Positions 32,876 to 42,530 are shown, counted from the stretch's first letter. The stretch is 64,000 bases of DNA from JACMLC01 sp963720235 (GCA_963720235.1 OY970389.1:868001-932000); one strand, 5' to 3'. The notes: generated from the letters alone by a model not told the origin. A program made the numbers and translations.

Positions 32876-35316
32876 TTCGCGGGCATGAGAACCATTGTTT
32901 CCTGAGCAGCCTTTTCAACAGCATCTTTGCTAAAAGGAAATGCGCGCGGCTTACTTGCGCGCCAGTCTTCAAGCTGGTCTTTAAAATGCTTACTCGCAGG
33001 ATTGCCGCTCACGCCGAGCGCGATGCCGTGCCTGCTTTCATCCCAGTTGCCGGGCGTGGCGATAAAGCGCATGGAAACAAATTGTCCAACATTGGGGCTC
33101 GACAAACTGCCTTGTTGTGGAAAAGGATTTATCGCGAATTGCTGTCCGATGAGCGGCACGCCCGCGAGCGGATGTGCGAAGCGCACAGGCTGGTAACGTC
33201 CCCATGTCCAAAGCGTTTCATCCGCGCCGAGTTTTTGTGCAATCATCTCACGCGCATCGCGCTCGCAGGCGCGCACAAGCTCAAGATAATCTTTGAACTC
33301 TTTCGGAAGCCATGCCTGTGGTCGCTCAGTGATGATTTTGTCTATGAAGGAATTGGCATTAGACCACCTGTAAATTTTCGCGCGTTCTGGCCCAAGTGCT
33401 GCGGCCACTATGCGCTGGCGGAATCTGTCGCGCATGAGGACTGCCAGGAGCGCGCCACGCGAATCTGCATTCGTGTATCCATCCCACTGTGCGAAGAGTT
33501 TTAAAGTCTCGCGCCATTTCTCATCAACGGGCGCGGGCGTCGCGTTTAAATCTCCGGCCAGCTTGATGACTTCGCGTACAAAGGTGATGGCAGGGATGCT
33601 GTATGTGTCTGCCTGTATGTTTTGAAAATCGTTCGGCGTGAGCTTCGTATTGGATTGCAGCAAATCATATATGCGGCGCGCGCGATAAGGCGCGGGCCAT
33701 TCGTTCGTCAGGTGATGTGGATAACTGCGACCCGCGAGGCGTTGATTCGCGGTCACGATAAATCCTTCTGGCGGGTCGTAAACATGCGGCAGTTGGTCGA
33801 AGGGAATAAAGCCTTTCCATTCTCCCGCATCGGTTGCGCCGTCATAAGGCAGAGAGCCGTCGCCGCTCTGCCTGATAGGGATGCGGCCCGCGCTGTAATA
33901 ACCTATGTGGCCCTCTCTGTCTGCATAAACAAAATTCTGCGTCGGGCCTTCATAGCGGCTGAGCGCGATGCGAAACTCGTTCCAGTTGCGCGCCCGATTG
34001 AGATTATAAAAGGCTGCAAACTCGCTGGCCTTCGCATCAAGCGCAGTCCATTGCAGAGCATAACGCGCGCCGTCTTTCTCAAAAATAATTGGCCCATGCC
34101 GCGTCACTGTGACCTCTAAAATTTCTATCTCCGGCTGCGTGTCCGTAAAACCTTTTCGGACTTTTATCTCTTCGCGGCGAATTTCGGCATCGCGCAAGCC
34201 TCCGGGCGTCTGATACTTTCGCGGATTCGCTTTATCGAATTTTTCCAGATAGAGGTCTTGCACATCCGGCCCTAAGTTGGTCGCGCCCCACGCCATGTGT
34301 TCGTTGTGGCCCAGGATGATGCCGGGCGCGCCGGGAGTTGTGACGCCAGCGATGCGCAAGCCCGGCAAGGAGAGATGCGCCATGTGCCAGATTGAAGGGA
34401 CGAGCGGAGGCAGGTGCGGGTCGTTGGCGAGCATGGGTTTGCCGTCGCGCGTGCGCGAGCCTGCGACGACCCAATTATTGCTCACCGCGCGGTCTTCCAT
34501 ATAAAGGCCGACGCGACTGAGCGAGTTTTCCATCGTCTCTCGAATCAACGAAAGCTCACGCAAGACGCCGATGCTGCCTTTCATGTCATAAGGCACAAGC
34601 GGCTTGCCCTGTGTTGAATCAGCTTTCCTTTCAACATTATCTTTCCCGACCACGAGCACATCGAGCGGCGATGTTTCAATAAAAAGCATCTCGCGCTTTT
34701 CCGCTGGAAGGTCTGCGAGCGCGGCGCGCATCACATCCGTGTCCCAAGTGGTTGAAAGCGTCTCTGCGAAAAGCTTGCCGATGACGAGCGAATCGGCAGG
34801 CGTCCACGCGCGCGGCCTGTATTGCAGAATCTGAAATTCCGGCGGCAACTGCTTTGTCTCGTGCGAATCAATGAAGGCATTGACGCCGCGCGCATAAGCT
34901 TCGAGCGCATCGCGCACAGGCCCTTTGGTGTGGGCCAGCATTGCCTCTGATAACTGCGTAAAGCCATAAGGCCGCAGCCTCTTATCTTCCGGCAGCGCAA
35001 GCTTGCCAAGTATCTCCGACAACTCGCCGCGCATACGGCGGCGCAGCAAGTCCATTTGCCACAAACGGTCGCTCGCCGTCACATATCCTTGCGCGAAATA
35101 AAGGTCGGCTTCATTCGCAGCCTCTATGTACGGAATCCCGCGCTCGTCGCGCTTGACAGTGACGCGCTCGCGCAAGCCCGCGAGATTGAGTGGCGCAGCT
35201 TGTCTCTCAGTCGCAGAAGGATTCTGGGCCACTGCGTTTGGAAAAGAATGCGGGATGAGTTGTAGTGAAAGAATGATTAAGAGAACGTAGATAGTTAGCA
35301 GTCTTTTCACAGGCAT
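32872..35316 (-). CDS. Penicillin acylase-family N-terminal nucleophile hydrolase
   Basis: An 814-residue secreted enzyme of the Ntn-hydrolase superfamily. It has a signal peptide (MPVKRLLTIYVLLIILSLQL), an alpha chain (about 45-260), and a beta chain that begins with the nucleophile Ser in SNNWVVAG. LANDPHLPP and GHNEHMAWGATN are family signatures. It self-processes and hydrolyses amides such as beta-lactam side chains or acyl-homoserine lactones; the natural substrate is not readable. ATG at 35316 is chosen because upstream codons fall in a repeat. It is upstream of thpR and overlaps it. Confidence 0.93.
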   Translation of the reverse strand: MPVKRLLTIYVLLIILSLQLIPHSFPNAVAQNPSATERQAAPLNLAGLRERVTVKRDERGIPYIEAANEADLYFAQGYVTASDRLWQMDLLRRRMRGELSEILGKLALPEDKRLRPYGFTQLSEAMLAHTKGPVRDALEAYARGVNAFIDSHETKQLPPEFQILQYRPRAWTPADSLVIGKLFAETLSTTWDTDVMRAALADLPAEKREMLFIETSPLDVLVVGKDNVERKADSTQGKPLVPYDMKGSIGVLRELSLIRETMENSLSRVGLYMEDRAVSNNWVVAGSRTRDGKPMLANDPHLPPLVPSIWHMAHLSLPGLRIAGVTTPGAPGIILGHNEHMAWGATNLGPDVQDLYLEKFDKANPRKYQTPGGLRDAEIRREEIKVRKGFTDTQPEIEILEVTVTRHGPIIFEKDGARYALQWTALDAKASEFAAFYNLNRARNWNEFRIALSRYEGPTQNFVYADREGHIGYYSAGRIPIRQSGDGSLPYDGATDAGEWKGFIPFDQLPHVYDPPEGFIVTANQRLAGRSYPHHLTNEWPAPYRARRIYDLLQSNTKLTPNDFQNIQADTYSIPAITFVREVIKLAGDLNATPAPVDEKWRETLKLFAQWDGYTNADSRGALLAVLMRDRFRQRIVAAALGPERAKIYRWSNANSFIDKIITERPQAWLPKEFKDYLELVRACERDAREMIAQKLGADETLWTWGRYQPVRFAHPLAGVPLIGQQFAINPFPQQGSLSSPNVGQFVSMRFIATPGNWDESRHGIALGVSGNPASKHFKDQLEDWRASKPRAFPFSKDAVEKAAQETMVLMPAK

Positions 35317-35350
35317 CGCCTCACTGTTCAGAGTTGAAGTATTAAAGAAC

Positions 35351-35458
35351 ATCTCGCGCAAAGGCGCAAAGAAGAGAAGACGCAAAGAGTTGAAGAGCTC
35401 TTTATCCTGAATGCTTTCTTGGCGTCTTTTCTTTGCGCCTTTGCGCCTTTGCGGGAAA
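35351..35458. repeat. Family A inverted repeat, copy 5
   Basis: Left arm tctcgcgcaaaggcgcaaag and right arm ctttgcgcctttgcggga, with the spacer agttgaagagctc. Very similar to the copy at 10.79 kb, including the extra gaagagaagacgc word. Confidence 0.9.
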
Positions 35459-35472
35459 CTTTCTCTTCATTC

Positions 35473-36897
35473 TTAATGATTCGGGTCAAAGACAATCATG
35501 CGCGGCTCTGTCATCTCTTCCATCGCGTAGCGCACGCCCTCGCGGCCCGCGCCCGAATCCTTCACGCCGCCGTAAGGCATATTGTCCACGCGAAAGGCTG
35601 GCGCGTCATTAATCATCACGCCGCCGAACTCAAGCTCCTGCGCGGCCCTGTGCGCACGCTTGAGGTCGCGCGTAAAGACTCCGGCCTGTAGGCCATAGCG
35701 CGTGTGATTCGCGTCCGCTAAAGCTTGTGAGAAATCCTTGAACGTCTGCACGGTTGCGACAGGCGCAAAGACTTCTTCAGAGCAGACGCGCATCTCGCTA
35801 TGCACATCCGTCAAGACAGTTGCTTCCAGCAGAGAGCCGCGCCGCGCGCCGCCGCAGAGCAGACGCGCGCCAGCCTGTGTGGCTTCATTCACCCACTCTT
35901 CCGCACGCCGCGCAGCCTCTTCCGTAATCATCACCGAAAGCTCCGTCGCTTCATCCATCGGGTCGCCCGTGCGCAAATTTTTCGCGCGCGCTGTAAAGAG
36001 ATTAGTCCAATTTTCAGCAATGCTTTCGTGTATGAAAAAACGCTGCGCGGAGATGCAGACTTGCCCAGCATAATTGAAAGCGGCCATCGCAGAGCGTTCA
36101 ACCGAATAATCTACATCAGCCGTCTCGTCAACAATCACAGGGGCATTGCCGCCAAGCTCAAGCGTCACCTGTTTACGCGGCGCGCGCTCGCGCAATTTCC
36201 ATCCGACCTCCGCGCTGCCCGTAAATGAAATCATCGCTATCCGCTCGTCAGCAAAAACTATGTCGAGAAGTGGAATGTCCATCGGCACAATTTGCAGCGC
36301 GCTCTCTGGCAAACCTGATGCAAGAAAAGCTTCGCCAAGCATGAGCGCAGTGAGCGGCGTGCGCGGGCTTGGCTTGATGATAATCGAATTGCGCGCGGCG
36401 AGTGCGGGCGCGACTTTGTGGGCCACTAGATTGAGCGGAAAATTAAACGGCGTGATGCCGAAAATAATTCCGCGCGGAATCCTCTCAGTCCAGCCGAAGC
36501 GACCGCGCCCCAGAGTTTGTGTGTCAACCGGCACAGCCTCGCCTGTAAAACGACGCGCTTCTTCCGAGGCAAAAGTGAAAGTCGAAATGGCGCGGTCAGT
36601 CTCGCCGCGCGCAGCCGTGATGGGCTTTGCGCTCTCAAGCGAAATCGTGCGCGCAAAATCTTCTCTGTGCTCTTTGAGATAATCCGCGAGGCGGCGCAAT
36701 GCTTCCGCGATTTCATAGCGCGGCAGCGCGCGTATCTCTGCGGCGGCTGCGGCAGCGAGAGCGATAGCTTCTTCCACTTCTTCGCGCGCGGCGTAAGAAA
36801 CTTCTGCCAGCATCTCGCCTGAGAAGGGCGCGCGCACTTCCTGCAAGTCCTCAGTCACGCGCCATTGACCGCCAATGAGAAATGGTTTCGGATTCAT
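35473..36897 (-). CDS. Aldehyde dehydrogenase (NAD(P)-dependent)
   Basis: A 474-residue ALDH-superfamily enzyme. The nucleophile is Cys in GQVCISAQR, the general base Glu in LELGGNAPV, and nucleotide contacts are in TPFNFPLN and FTGSAEVG. The closest recognisable groups are lactaldehyde/glyceraldehyde-3-phosphate-type dehydrogenases. The exact substrate cannot be assigned. It is transcribed alone between two family A repeats. Confidence 0.93.
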   Translation of the reverse strand: MNPKPFLIGGQWRVTEDLQEVRAPFSGEMLAEVSYAAREEVEEAIALAAAAAAEIRALPRYEIAEALRRLADYLKEHREDFARTISLESAKPITAARGETDRAISTFTFASEEARRFTGEAVPVDTQTLGRGRFGWTERIPRGIIFGITPFNFPLNLVAHKVAPALAARNSIIIKPSPRTPLTALMLGEAFLASGLPESALQIVPMDIPLLDIVFADERIAMISFTGSAEVGWKLRERAPRKQVTLELGGNAPVIVDETADVDYSVERSAMAAFNYAGQVCISAQRFFIHESIAENWTNLFTARAKNLRTGDPMDEATELSVMITEEAARRAEEWVNEATQAGARLLCGGARRGSLLEATVLTDVHSEMRVCSEEVFAPVATVQTFKDFSQALADANHTRYGLQAGVFTRDLKRAHRAAQELEFGGVMINDAPAFRVDNMPYGGVKDSGAGREGVRYAMEEMTEPRMIVFDPNH

Positions 36898-36952
36898 AGT
36901 TAATTTAAAACCATCTTATAACAAGTTGAGAGACAAAGTAAGAATAGAAGAA

Positions 36953-37058
36953 GTCTCCCGCAAAGGCGCAAAGGCGCAAAGAAGGCGCGAAGAAAAGCAA
37001 AGAGTGTGGCTTCTTAATCTCTTGTTCTTCTTTGCGTCTTTGCGCCTTTGCGGGAAAC
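36953..37058. repeat. Family A inverted repeat, copy 6
   Basis: tcccgcaaaggcgcaaaggcg on the left mirrors ctttgcgcctttgcggga on the right. It sits between the divergent aldehyde dehydrogenase and outer-membrane genes. Confidence 0.9.
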
Positions 37059-37142
37059 TGTTTGGCGTTGACGCTTTCGGTGTCGAGCCGTTACAATCCG
37101 CTTGTCTTAGAAGCTTGCCAAAAGAACGGCCCTTAGAATTTC

Positions 37143-38009
37143 ATGTTGCTTCGCAAATATTTCTCAATCGTCTTCTGTCTCCTGTTCTGCGCCATTGGCG
37201 CACAGGCGCAGCAGCGTCCTTTGATTACAGAGGACGTGGACATCATTCCGCCCGGAACTCTGCGCATTGAGGCGGGCATTGATTTCATGCAGGATGCGAA
37301 GTTTCCGCTCTCAGGCGTGACGGGCGATTTGACGCGCGTGGGCGTCATCGGCATCAACATCGGTCTTGCGCCGAACGTCGAGCTACAGATTGACGGCGTG
37401 GCCCAGAATGTCTTGAGCATCAATTCGCAGACCGTGCCGTCGCCGATTCAACTCGGATTTACGCCCGGCACAAATTCTACGAACGACACGGGCGATTTTA
37501 CGCTCTCGACAAAAATCAAGCTGCGCGCGGAGACGCGGCGCGGCCCTTCGCTCGGCTTTCGTCTGGGCGTGCAACTGCCTAACTCGAATCAGGCGCGCGG
37601 CATCGGCGTCAATCAGACAAATGCTTTTGGCACTATCCTGTTCGGGAAAAAATTCGGGCGCGACGGGCGCGTCAATCTCTTCGGCAATCTGGGCATAGGA
37701 ATTCTGACCGCGCCTCTGGAAGATTTTACGCAGAACGATGTGCTGCTTTATGGCTTTGCGGGAATCTTTCGCGTGCACAAGCAGTTCAACATCGCCGCCG
37801 AAATCAATGGCCGCGCAAACACGCGCGGCACACGCGCGCCGCTCGGCACAGAGTCGCAATCGGAAGCGCGGCTCGGCATGCAGATAAAGGCTTCTGGCCT
37901 GCGCTTTGATTTCGCGGGCATCGCTGGCCTGACAGAATTCAGCCCCCGCTCCGGCGTCACCTTCGGCGTCACCTACGACACGCCGAGCATTTTCACTCCG
38001 GCGAAATAA
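37143..38009 (+). CDS. Outer-membrane beta-barrel-like protein
   Basis: A 288-residue exported protein with a Sec signal peptide cleaved after AQA (MLLRKYFSIVFCLLFCAIGAQA). The mature part alternates hydrophobic and polar residues over many short strands rich in Gly, Asn and Thr and ends in an aromatic/hydrophobic strand. This suggests a barrel of about 12-14 strands, like proteins annotated as outer-membrane transporter or channel. No substrate can be named. Confidence 0.7.
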   Translation: MLLRKYFSIVFCLLFCAIGAQAQQRPLITEDVDIIPPGTLRIEAGIDFMQDAKFPLSGVTGDLTRVGVIGINIGLAPNVELQIDGVAQNVLSINSQTVPSPIQLGFTPGTNSTNDTGDFTLSTKIKLRAETRRGPSLGFRLGVQLPNSNQARGIGVNQTNAFGTILFGKKFGRDGRVNLFGNLGIGILTAPLEDFTQNDVLLYGFAGIFRVHKQFNIAAEINGRANTRGTRAPLGTESQSEARLGMQIKASGLRFDFAGIAGLTEFSPRSGVTFGVTYDTPSIFTPAK

Positions 38010-38012
38010 GGC

Positions 38013-38079
38013 AGTGATGCGTGATGAGTGATAATTGATGAGAAGCAAGCCATTTCTCATCAATTATCACTCATCACTT
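38013..38079. repeat. Family D inverted repeat (GATGAGTGATAATTGATGAG words)
   Basis: Arms gatgagtgataattgatgag and ctcatcaattatcactcatc are perfectly complementary over 20 bp, with a loop of about 12 bp. It lies between the barrel gene and the first VTT gene, ending a few bases before that gene's start. Confidence 0.9.
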
Positions 38080-38084
38080 TTATT

Positions 38085-38774
38085 ATGTTCAGTTGGCTCA
38101 CGGACGCATATCGCTGGGTTCAGGAATCCTTTGCACATCTCGTAACCTGGCTTGAGCAGTTCATCATCGGCGTGCCGATGTATGTCGCTGCGCCCTCTAT
38201 GATTGTCATCGGCGCGCTGGATTCTTCGCTCCTCTCGCTTCCCGAAATCAACGATTACCTGGTTGTCATGCGCTGCGCCAGAGACCCGAAAGCAGTCTTC
38301 TACTTTCCGCTCTTTGCAGCCGCAGGCTCTGTCATCGGCTGCATGCTGCTTTACTCAATCCTGCGGCGCGGCGGTCAGGCAGTCTTGCGAAAGCGTTTTC
38401 GCGCAGACCACATAGAGAGAGTTGAAAGAGCTTATGCGCGTTTCGGTTTTCTCGCGCTGGCGATTCCGGCTCTCTTGCCGCCGCCGATGCCATTTAAAAT
38501 TTTCGTGGCGACGGCAGGCACGCTCGAATATCCGCGCTGGCGTTTTATGATGACCATCATGATTGCGCGCAGCCTGCGTTATTACATAGAAGGCACGCTG
38601 GCCGTCTTTTACGGCGAGCAGGTGATACAGTTTACTAAAGACTACGGCGCGGCGATTTTGGGTACGGTGGTGTTGCTGGCTATCATCGGCCTGACTATCT
38701 ATTTCATCAAGCATCGCAAGAGACCTGAGCCTGAGCCTGCTTCGACCGATGAGCCAGCCGCGCAAGAGGAATAA
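38085..38774 (+). CDS. VTT/DedA-type membrane protein, paralogue 1
   Basis: A 229-residue membrane protein of the VTT (SNARE-associated/DedA) family. It has about five hydrophobic segments with the re-entrant FAAAGSVIGCMLLY and the conserved LLPPPMPFKIFVATAG. DedA proteins move lipids, notably undecaprenyl phosphate, across membranes or use the proton gradient. The C-terminus ends in a charged Pro/Glu tail. ATG at 38085 follows the family D repeat; the longer frame to 38028 is repeat translation. It pairs with the next gene. Confidence 0.85.
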   Translation: MFSWLTDAYRWVQESFAHLVTWLEQFIIGVPMYVAAPSMIVIGALDSSLLSLPEINDYLVVMRCARDPKAVFYFPLFAAAGSVIGCMLLYSILRRGGQAVLRKRFRADHIERVERAYARFGFLALAIPALLPPPMPFKIFVATAGTLEYPRWRFMMTIMIARSLRYYIEGTLAVFYGEQVIQFTKDYGAAILGTVVLLAIIGLTIYFIKHRKRPEPEPASTDEPAAQEE

Positions 38775-38801
38775 ATTTTTGAAAAGGATTAATCGTTAAT
38801 T

Positions 38802-39440
38802 TTGAAATGGCTCCTGCGTAAAATCACTAATGGCCTGAATTCCATCTCGCAGTATTTAATCGCTTACGGGCCGTTCGGTTTGTTTGCCATCGCGCTCCTT
38901 GATTCGGCTTTGATACCGATGGCTGGCGGGCCGGATGCAGTGATGATGTTGCTCTCTGCCGCGCGTCCTTCGTGGATGATTTTTTATGCGGCGTCGGCCA
39001 CGCTCGGCTCTGTCATAGGGTGCGTCATTCTGTATTACATCAGCGCGAAGGCAGGCAGGCGCGCCCTCGCGCGTTTCTCGGAAGCGAAGCAGGCGCGCGT
39101 CAAAGATTTGATAGACCGCTACGATGTGCTTTCGGTGCTGGTCGCATCTCTTTTGCCGCCGCCGTTTCCTTTCAAGCTCTTTGTCGTCACAGCGGGAGTC
39201 TTTCGTCTGAACGTGTGGCGATTCGCGGCGGCCATCGCCGTCGGGCGCGCGTTTCGTTACCTGCTCGAAGGCTATTTCGCGGCGCATTACGGCGAGCATG
39301 CGAAAGATATTCTGGCAAAATATTATCCGGCCATCGGGATTGGTCTAGCAGTATTGGTAATTCTGATTTTTGTCGGGCGCAGTCTTTTTAAAAGCAAGAC
39401 TGTTGAAAGCGATGATGCGGAGACGCAGAGAATGAATTGA
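38802..39440 (+). CDS. VTT/DedA-type membrane protein, paralogue 2
   Basis: A 212-residue paralogue of the preceding gene, 27 bp downstream. It shares the pattern LGSVIGCVILYY and LLPPPFPFKLFVVTAG and a similar helix layout. The start is TTG at 38802 (no suitable ATG), with AGGA about 14 bases upstream. Two tandem VTT proteins may form a heteromer for lipid translocation; that is inference from adjacency. Confidence 0.85.
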   Translation: MKWLLRKITNGLNSISQYLIAYGPFGLFAIALLDSALIPMAGGPDAVMMLLSAARPSWMIFYAASATLGSVIGCVILYYISAKAGRRALARFSEAKQARVKDLIDRYDVLSVLVASLLPPPFPFKLFVVTAGVFRLNVWRFAAAIAVGRAFRYLLEGYFAAHYGEHAKDILAKYYPAIGIGLAVLVILIFVGRSLFKSKTVESDDAETQRMN

Positions 39441-39453
39441 TGAAGCGAACGAA

Positions 39454-39566
39454 AGTTTCGCGCAAAGGCGCAAAGACGCAAAGAAAGCTCGCAAAGGTGT
39501 TGAGTGGTTATTTACCTTGAATGCTTTTCTTCGCGCCTTCTTTGCGCCTTTGCGCCTTTGCGGGAG
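39454..39566. repeat. Family A inverted repeat, copy 7
   Basis: tttcgcgcaaaggcgcaaag and mirrored ctttgcgcctttgcgggag, with a ttgagtggttatttaccttgaa spacer variant. It lies between the convergent VTT and exonuclease genes. Confidence 0.9.
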
Positions 39567-39575
39567 ATTCTTTTC

Positions 39576-40385
39576 TTAACTTGCAACTTTGAATTTTCGC
39601 GCGGAGGCGAGGTCGCGGACGCCGTGTTCGTTCATGCGCGCGAGCATGTGTAGGAAAATTTCTGCGGTGGCTAAGGCATCGCTGGCCGCGCGGTGGCGAT
39701 TGATAATCTGAATCTGAAAATGTTCAGCGACGGTTTGCAGCCTGTAGTTCAGTAGGCCCGGAAAGATGCGGCGCGAGAGGACGACTGTGCAGAGATTTGA
39801 GTTTGCCATCCGCCGACCGGGAAAGACGCGCGCCAGTTCGTGATTCAAAAAGCGCACATCAAACTGCGCATTGTGCGCGACGAGCACAGCATCGCCTGCA
39901 AAGTCGAGCCACAGTGGAGCGACATCCTCAAAGCGCGGCGCGTTCTTGACCATCTGGTTTGTGATGCCCGTGAGGTTGACGATGAAAGGCGGAATCAGCG
40001 TCTCAGGGTTGACGAGCGTCTGGAACTCGGCGACGATGCGTCCCTGACTGACGCGGTAAGCTCCGATTTCCGTAATCCGGCAGGGAGGCGTTTTCGCCCC
40101 CGTCGTCTCCACGTCAACGACTACGAAATCCGATTCATGCAGCAGCCGTGCTTCGGCGTCTTCGCACAGCAGCTCGACCATCGCTCCGTCGCGCACGCAC
40201 AAACGATGATCGTCCTTTATCAAATCTGCGACAATCATCGCGGCCAGTTCTGCATCAAGGTCTGAAAGTTTTAAAACGATGTCGGCAATGTCCGATGCCG
40301 TAGCCTTGCCACCGGACACACGTAATATCTCGATAGTCTCTTGGACGAGGGGAGAATCGGAAACGAGGTTACGACGCACTGCCAT
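39576..40385 (-). CDS. DnaQ-like 3'-5' exonuclease
   Basis: A 269-residue DEDDh exonuclease like the DNA polymerase III epsilon subunit. The ExoI motif is VVDVETTG, ExoII HNAQFDVRF, and ExoIII HRAASDALAT, with the catalytic His. An N-terminal region of about 85 residues is probably a winged-helix-like add-on not found in E. coli DnaQ. ATG at 40385 is preferred over longer frames. The enzyme may proofread or process RNA/DNA ends. Confidence 0.92.
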   Translation of the reverse strand: MAVRRNLVSDSPLVQETIEILRVSGGKATASDIADIVLKLSDLDAELAAMIVADLIKDDHRLCVRDGAMVELLCEDAEARLLHESDFVVVDVETTGAKTPPCRITEIGAYRVSQGRIVAEFQTLVNPETLIPPFIVNLTGITNQMVKNAPRFEDVAPLWLDFAGDAVLVAHNAQFDVRFLNHELARVFPGRRMANSNLCTVVLSRRIFPGLLNYRLQTVAEHFQIQIINRHRAASDALATAEIFLHMLARMNEHGVRDLASARKFKVAS

Positions 40386-40525
40386 TTGGCGGCATTGTAT
40401 AGCAGACAGGCTAAAATTAAAAAGCACAGACGGCGATGCTCTTGCGAGAGAACCGATTCGGCCCAACTTAGCGTAAGAGAAAGAGAGTTCTGACAGGTTA
40501 CTATTTCATTGATTGGAGAAAAGCG

Positions 40526-40873
40526 ATGGAGAACCCGAATATCAAAATTGTCGAAAGCTATCTCTACGCGCTCAGAGACAAAGATTTGAGCAAAGCCCCG
40601 CTTGCGCCCGATGTGATTTTTGAAGAACCCTTGACGCCGACCCTCACAGGCGCGGAAGCCGTGCTCGCATATCTTCCAAACGTGCTGCCCTTGATAAACG
40701 ACGTGCGCATCAAGCGGCACATCGCTGATGGCGAATATGTCGCGGTCATGTGGGAAGCAGATACTCCCGTTGGCATCATTCCCGTCTGCGAATGTTTCCG
40801 CGTCGTTGACGGGCAAATCAAAGAAGTCAGCGCATACTTTGACCCGCGACCCGTGACGAACCCAACGCAGTAA
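40526..40873 (+). CDS. SnoaL/NTF2-like protein
   Basis: A 115-residue cone-shaped NTF2-like protein. The pattern NPNIKIVESYLYALRDKD at the start and CECFRVVDGQIKEVSAYFDP at the end is typical of SnoaL-like families, which include isomerases, cyclases and binding proteins. No catalytic role can be assigned. The GGAG ribosome site lies 7 bases before the ATG. Confidence 0.8.
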   Translation: MENPNIKIVESYLYALRDKDLSKAPLAPDVIFEEPLTPTLTGAEAVLAYLPNVLPLINDVRIKRHIADGEYVAVMWEADTPVGIIPVCECFRVVDGQIKEVSAYFDPRPVTNPTQ

Positions 40874-40918
40874 AAAGATATGATGTCAAAATTCATTCAA
40901 CTCTTTGCGAGCTTATCT

Positions 40919-41010
40919 TTTATCTTCGCGCCACCAGCGTGAACTGCTCGTTTTAGTTTCGCGCAAAGGCGCAAACAAAGAAAGACTCAAGACCGCAAAG
41001 GGTTGAATAA
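40919..41010. repeat. Degenerate family A repeat, with CGCGCCACCAGCG word
   Basis: A rearranged copy in which ttcgcgccaccagcg is joined to tttcgcgcaaaggcgcaaa. The arms no longer match, so this looks like a hybrid or decayed repeat. Confidence 0.65.
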
Positions 41011-41049
41011 GACATAAGCGGACTAGAAATTTTTTCAGGAGGCTATTGT

Positions 41050-41634
41050 TTGCAAGCCGAAGAGGTCATCGAAAGATTCAAACGGACGGGCGCGCTGCTT
41101 GAAGGCCATTTCATCTTATCGAGCGGTCTGCACAGTCCTGTCTATTTACAATGCGCGCTGGTCTTGCAACATCCTGCGGAGGCGGAAGCCTTTGGCCGCG
41201 CTCTGGCCCAGAAATTTCTGGGCCAGAGCATTGAGACCGTCGCTTCGCCAGCCATCGGCGGACTCATCATCGGCTATGAAGTGGCGCGCGCGCTCGGCGC
41301 AAGATTTATCTGGACTGAGCGGGACGCGGCAGGACAGATGACGCTCAGGCGCGGCTTCACAATCCGGCCCGGCGAGAGCGTGCTAGTGATAGAAGATGTC
41401 ATCACGACGGGCGGCTCGACGCGCGAGACGATAGAGGCTCTTGTGCACGCGGGCGCGCGCATTGTCGGCGCGGCTTCCATCATTGACCGCTCAGCCGGGC
41501 GCGCAGACGTAGGGCTTGCGCGGCATGCTCTTGCCACACTCGAAGTCCCTTCGGTTGCTCCAACGGCGTGCGAAGCCTGCGCGCGCGGTGAAGAGGCTGT
41601 GAAACCCGGAAGCAGAAAAACAGTGGGCAGTTAG
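41050..41634 (+). CDS. pyrE: Orotate phosphoribosyltransferase
   Basis: A 194-residue enzyme joining orotate and PRPP in pyrimidine synthesis. The PRPP loop is VLVIEDVITTGGSTRE and the N-terminal LLEGHFILSSGLHSPVY is characteristic. The start is TTG at 41050, with a strong AGGAGG (about 41038-41043). The last residues (about 41621-41634) overlap a family E repeat. Confidence 0.95.
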   Translation: MQAEEVIERFKRTGALLEGHFILSSGLHSPVYLQCALVLQHPAEAEAFGRALAQKFLGQSIETVASPAIGGLIIGYEVARALGARFIWTERDAAGQMTLRRGFTIRPGESVLVIEDVITTGGSTRETIEALVHAGARIVGAASIIDRSAGRADVGLARHALATLEVPSVAPTACEACARGEEAVKPGSRKTVGS

Positions 41635-41713
41635 CAATGGGCAGTGGGCAGTTAAAAGCATTAGTAACTATCATGTTCTTACTGCGCACTGCCTACTGCC
41701 CACTGCTCACTTT
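41621..41713. repeat. Family E inverted repeat, copy 2
   Basis: Left arm cagtgggcagttagcaatgg and right arm of mirrored ctgcctactgcccactg words. It overlaps the final codons of pyrE and ends just before truA. Confidence 0.88.
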
Positions 41714-41716
41714 CTT

Positions 41717-42469
41717 ATGAATTACAAGCTGACGCTGCAATACGACGGGACGGATTTTCATGGCTGGCAGATGCAAGGCGAGTTGCGTACGGTGCAGGGC
41801 GAGTTGATGCGCGTGCTCTCACTGCTGGACGGGCGCGAGGTTTCTGTGCATGGCTCAGGTCGGACGGATGCGGGCGTGCATGCCGAAGGACAAGTGGCGA
41901 GCGTGCATTTAGAGCACGAGTTTGCTCCTGAAAAATTGCTGGCGGCAATCAATGGAAATCTTGAACGTGATGTGCGCGTGATGGAAGTCGAAATCGTTCC
42001 AGAAAATTTTCATGCGCGTTATTCTGCGCGCGGTAAAACTTATCTCTATCGCATTATCAATTCACGCATTATGTCGCCGTTCTGGCTGCGCTGCGCGCAC
42101 GCGGAAGCACGCACGCTTGACTTAGAGCAGATGCAGCATGCCGCGCAGGCTTTTTTAGGCGAGCATGATTGGACTGCTTTTTCTTCTGCGCAAACGGAGG
42201 CAGAGTCGCGCGTGCGCAAAGTGTCGGAGCTTGAAATTAATTCTCATTGGGATGAGCGCGGGCGCGCGCCGTTGATTGAGATAAAGGTGAGCGCGAACGG
42301 ATTTTTGCGTTACATGGTGCGCTCGATTGTGGGCGCGCTGCTGGCCGTTGGGCGCGGCGAGATGGAGAGGGGATTGATTGAGCGCGCGATTGAAACGGGC
42401 GTGCGGCCACATGCTATCGTGACTGCTCCTGCGCGCGGCCTGACGCTCTGGCGCGTCCATTATGATTGA
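41717..42469 (+). CDS. truA: tRNA pseudouridine(38-40) synthase
   Basis: A 250-residue TruA that isomerises U38-U40 in tRNA anticodon arms. The N-terminal YDGTDFHGWQMQ and the catalytic Asp in SGRTDAGVHAEGQ are present, along with the C-terminal GNGFLRYMVR-like ANGFLRYMVRSIVG. Length and start are typical. Confidence 0.96.
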   Translation: MNYKLTLQYDGTDFHGWQMQGELRTVQGELMRVLSLLDGREVSVHGSGRTDAGVHAEGQVASVHLEHEFAPEKLLAAINGNLERDVRVMEVEIVPENFHARYSARGKTYLYRIINSRIMSPFWLRCAHAEARTLDLEQMQHAAQAFLGEHDWTAFSSAQTEAESRVRKVSELEINSHWDERGRAPLIEIKVSANGFLRYMVRSIVGALLAVGRGEMERGLIERAIETGVRPHAIVTAPARGLTLWRVHYD

Positions 42470-42530
42470 CAGGGAATAATTAAAAATTAAAAATGCAAAC
42501 TTAGTTTTTAATTTCTTATCGGGAGTCTTG

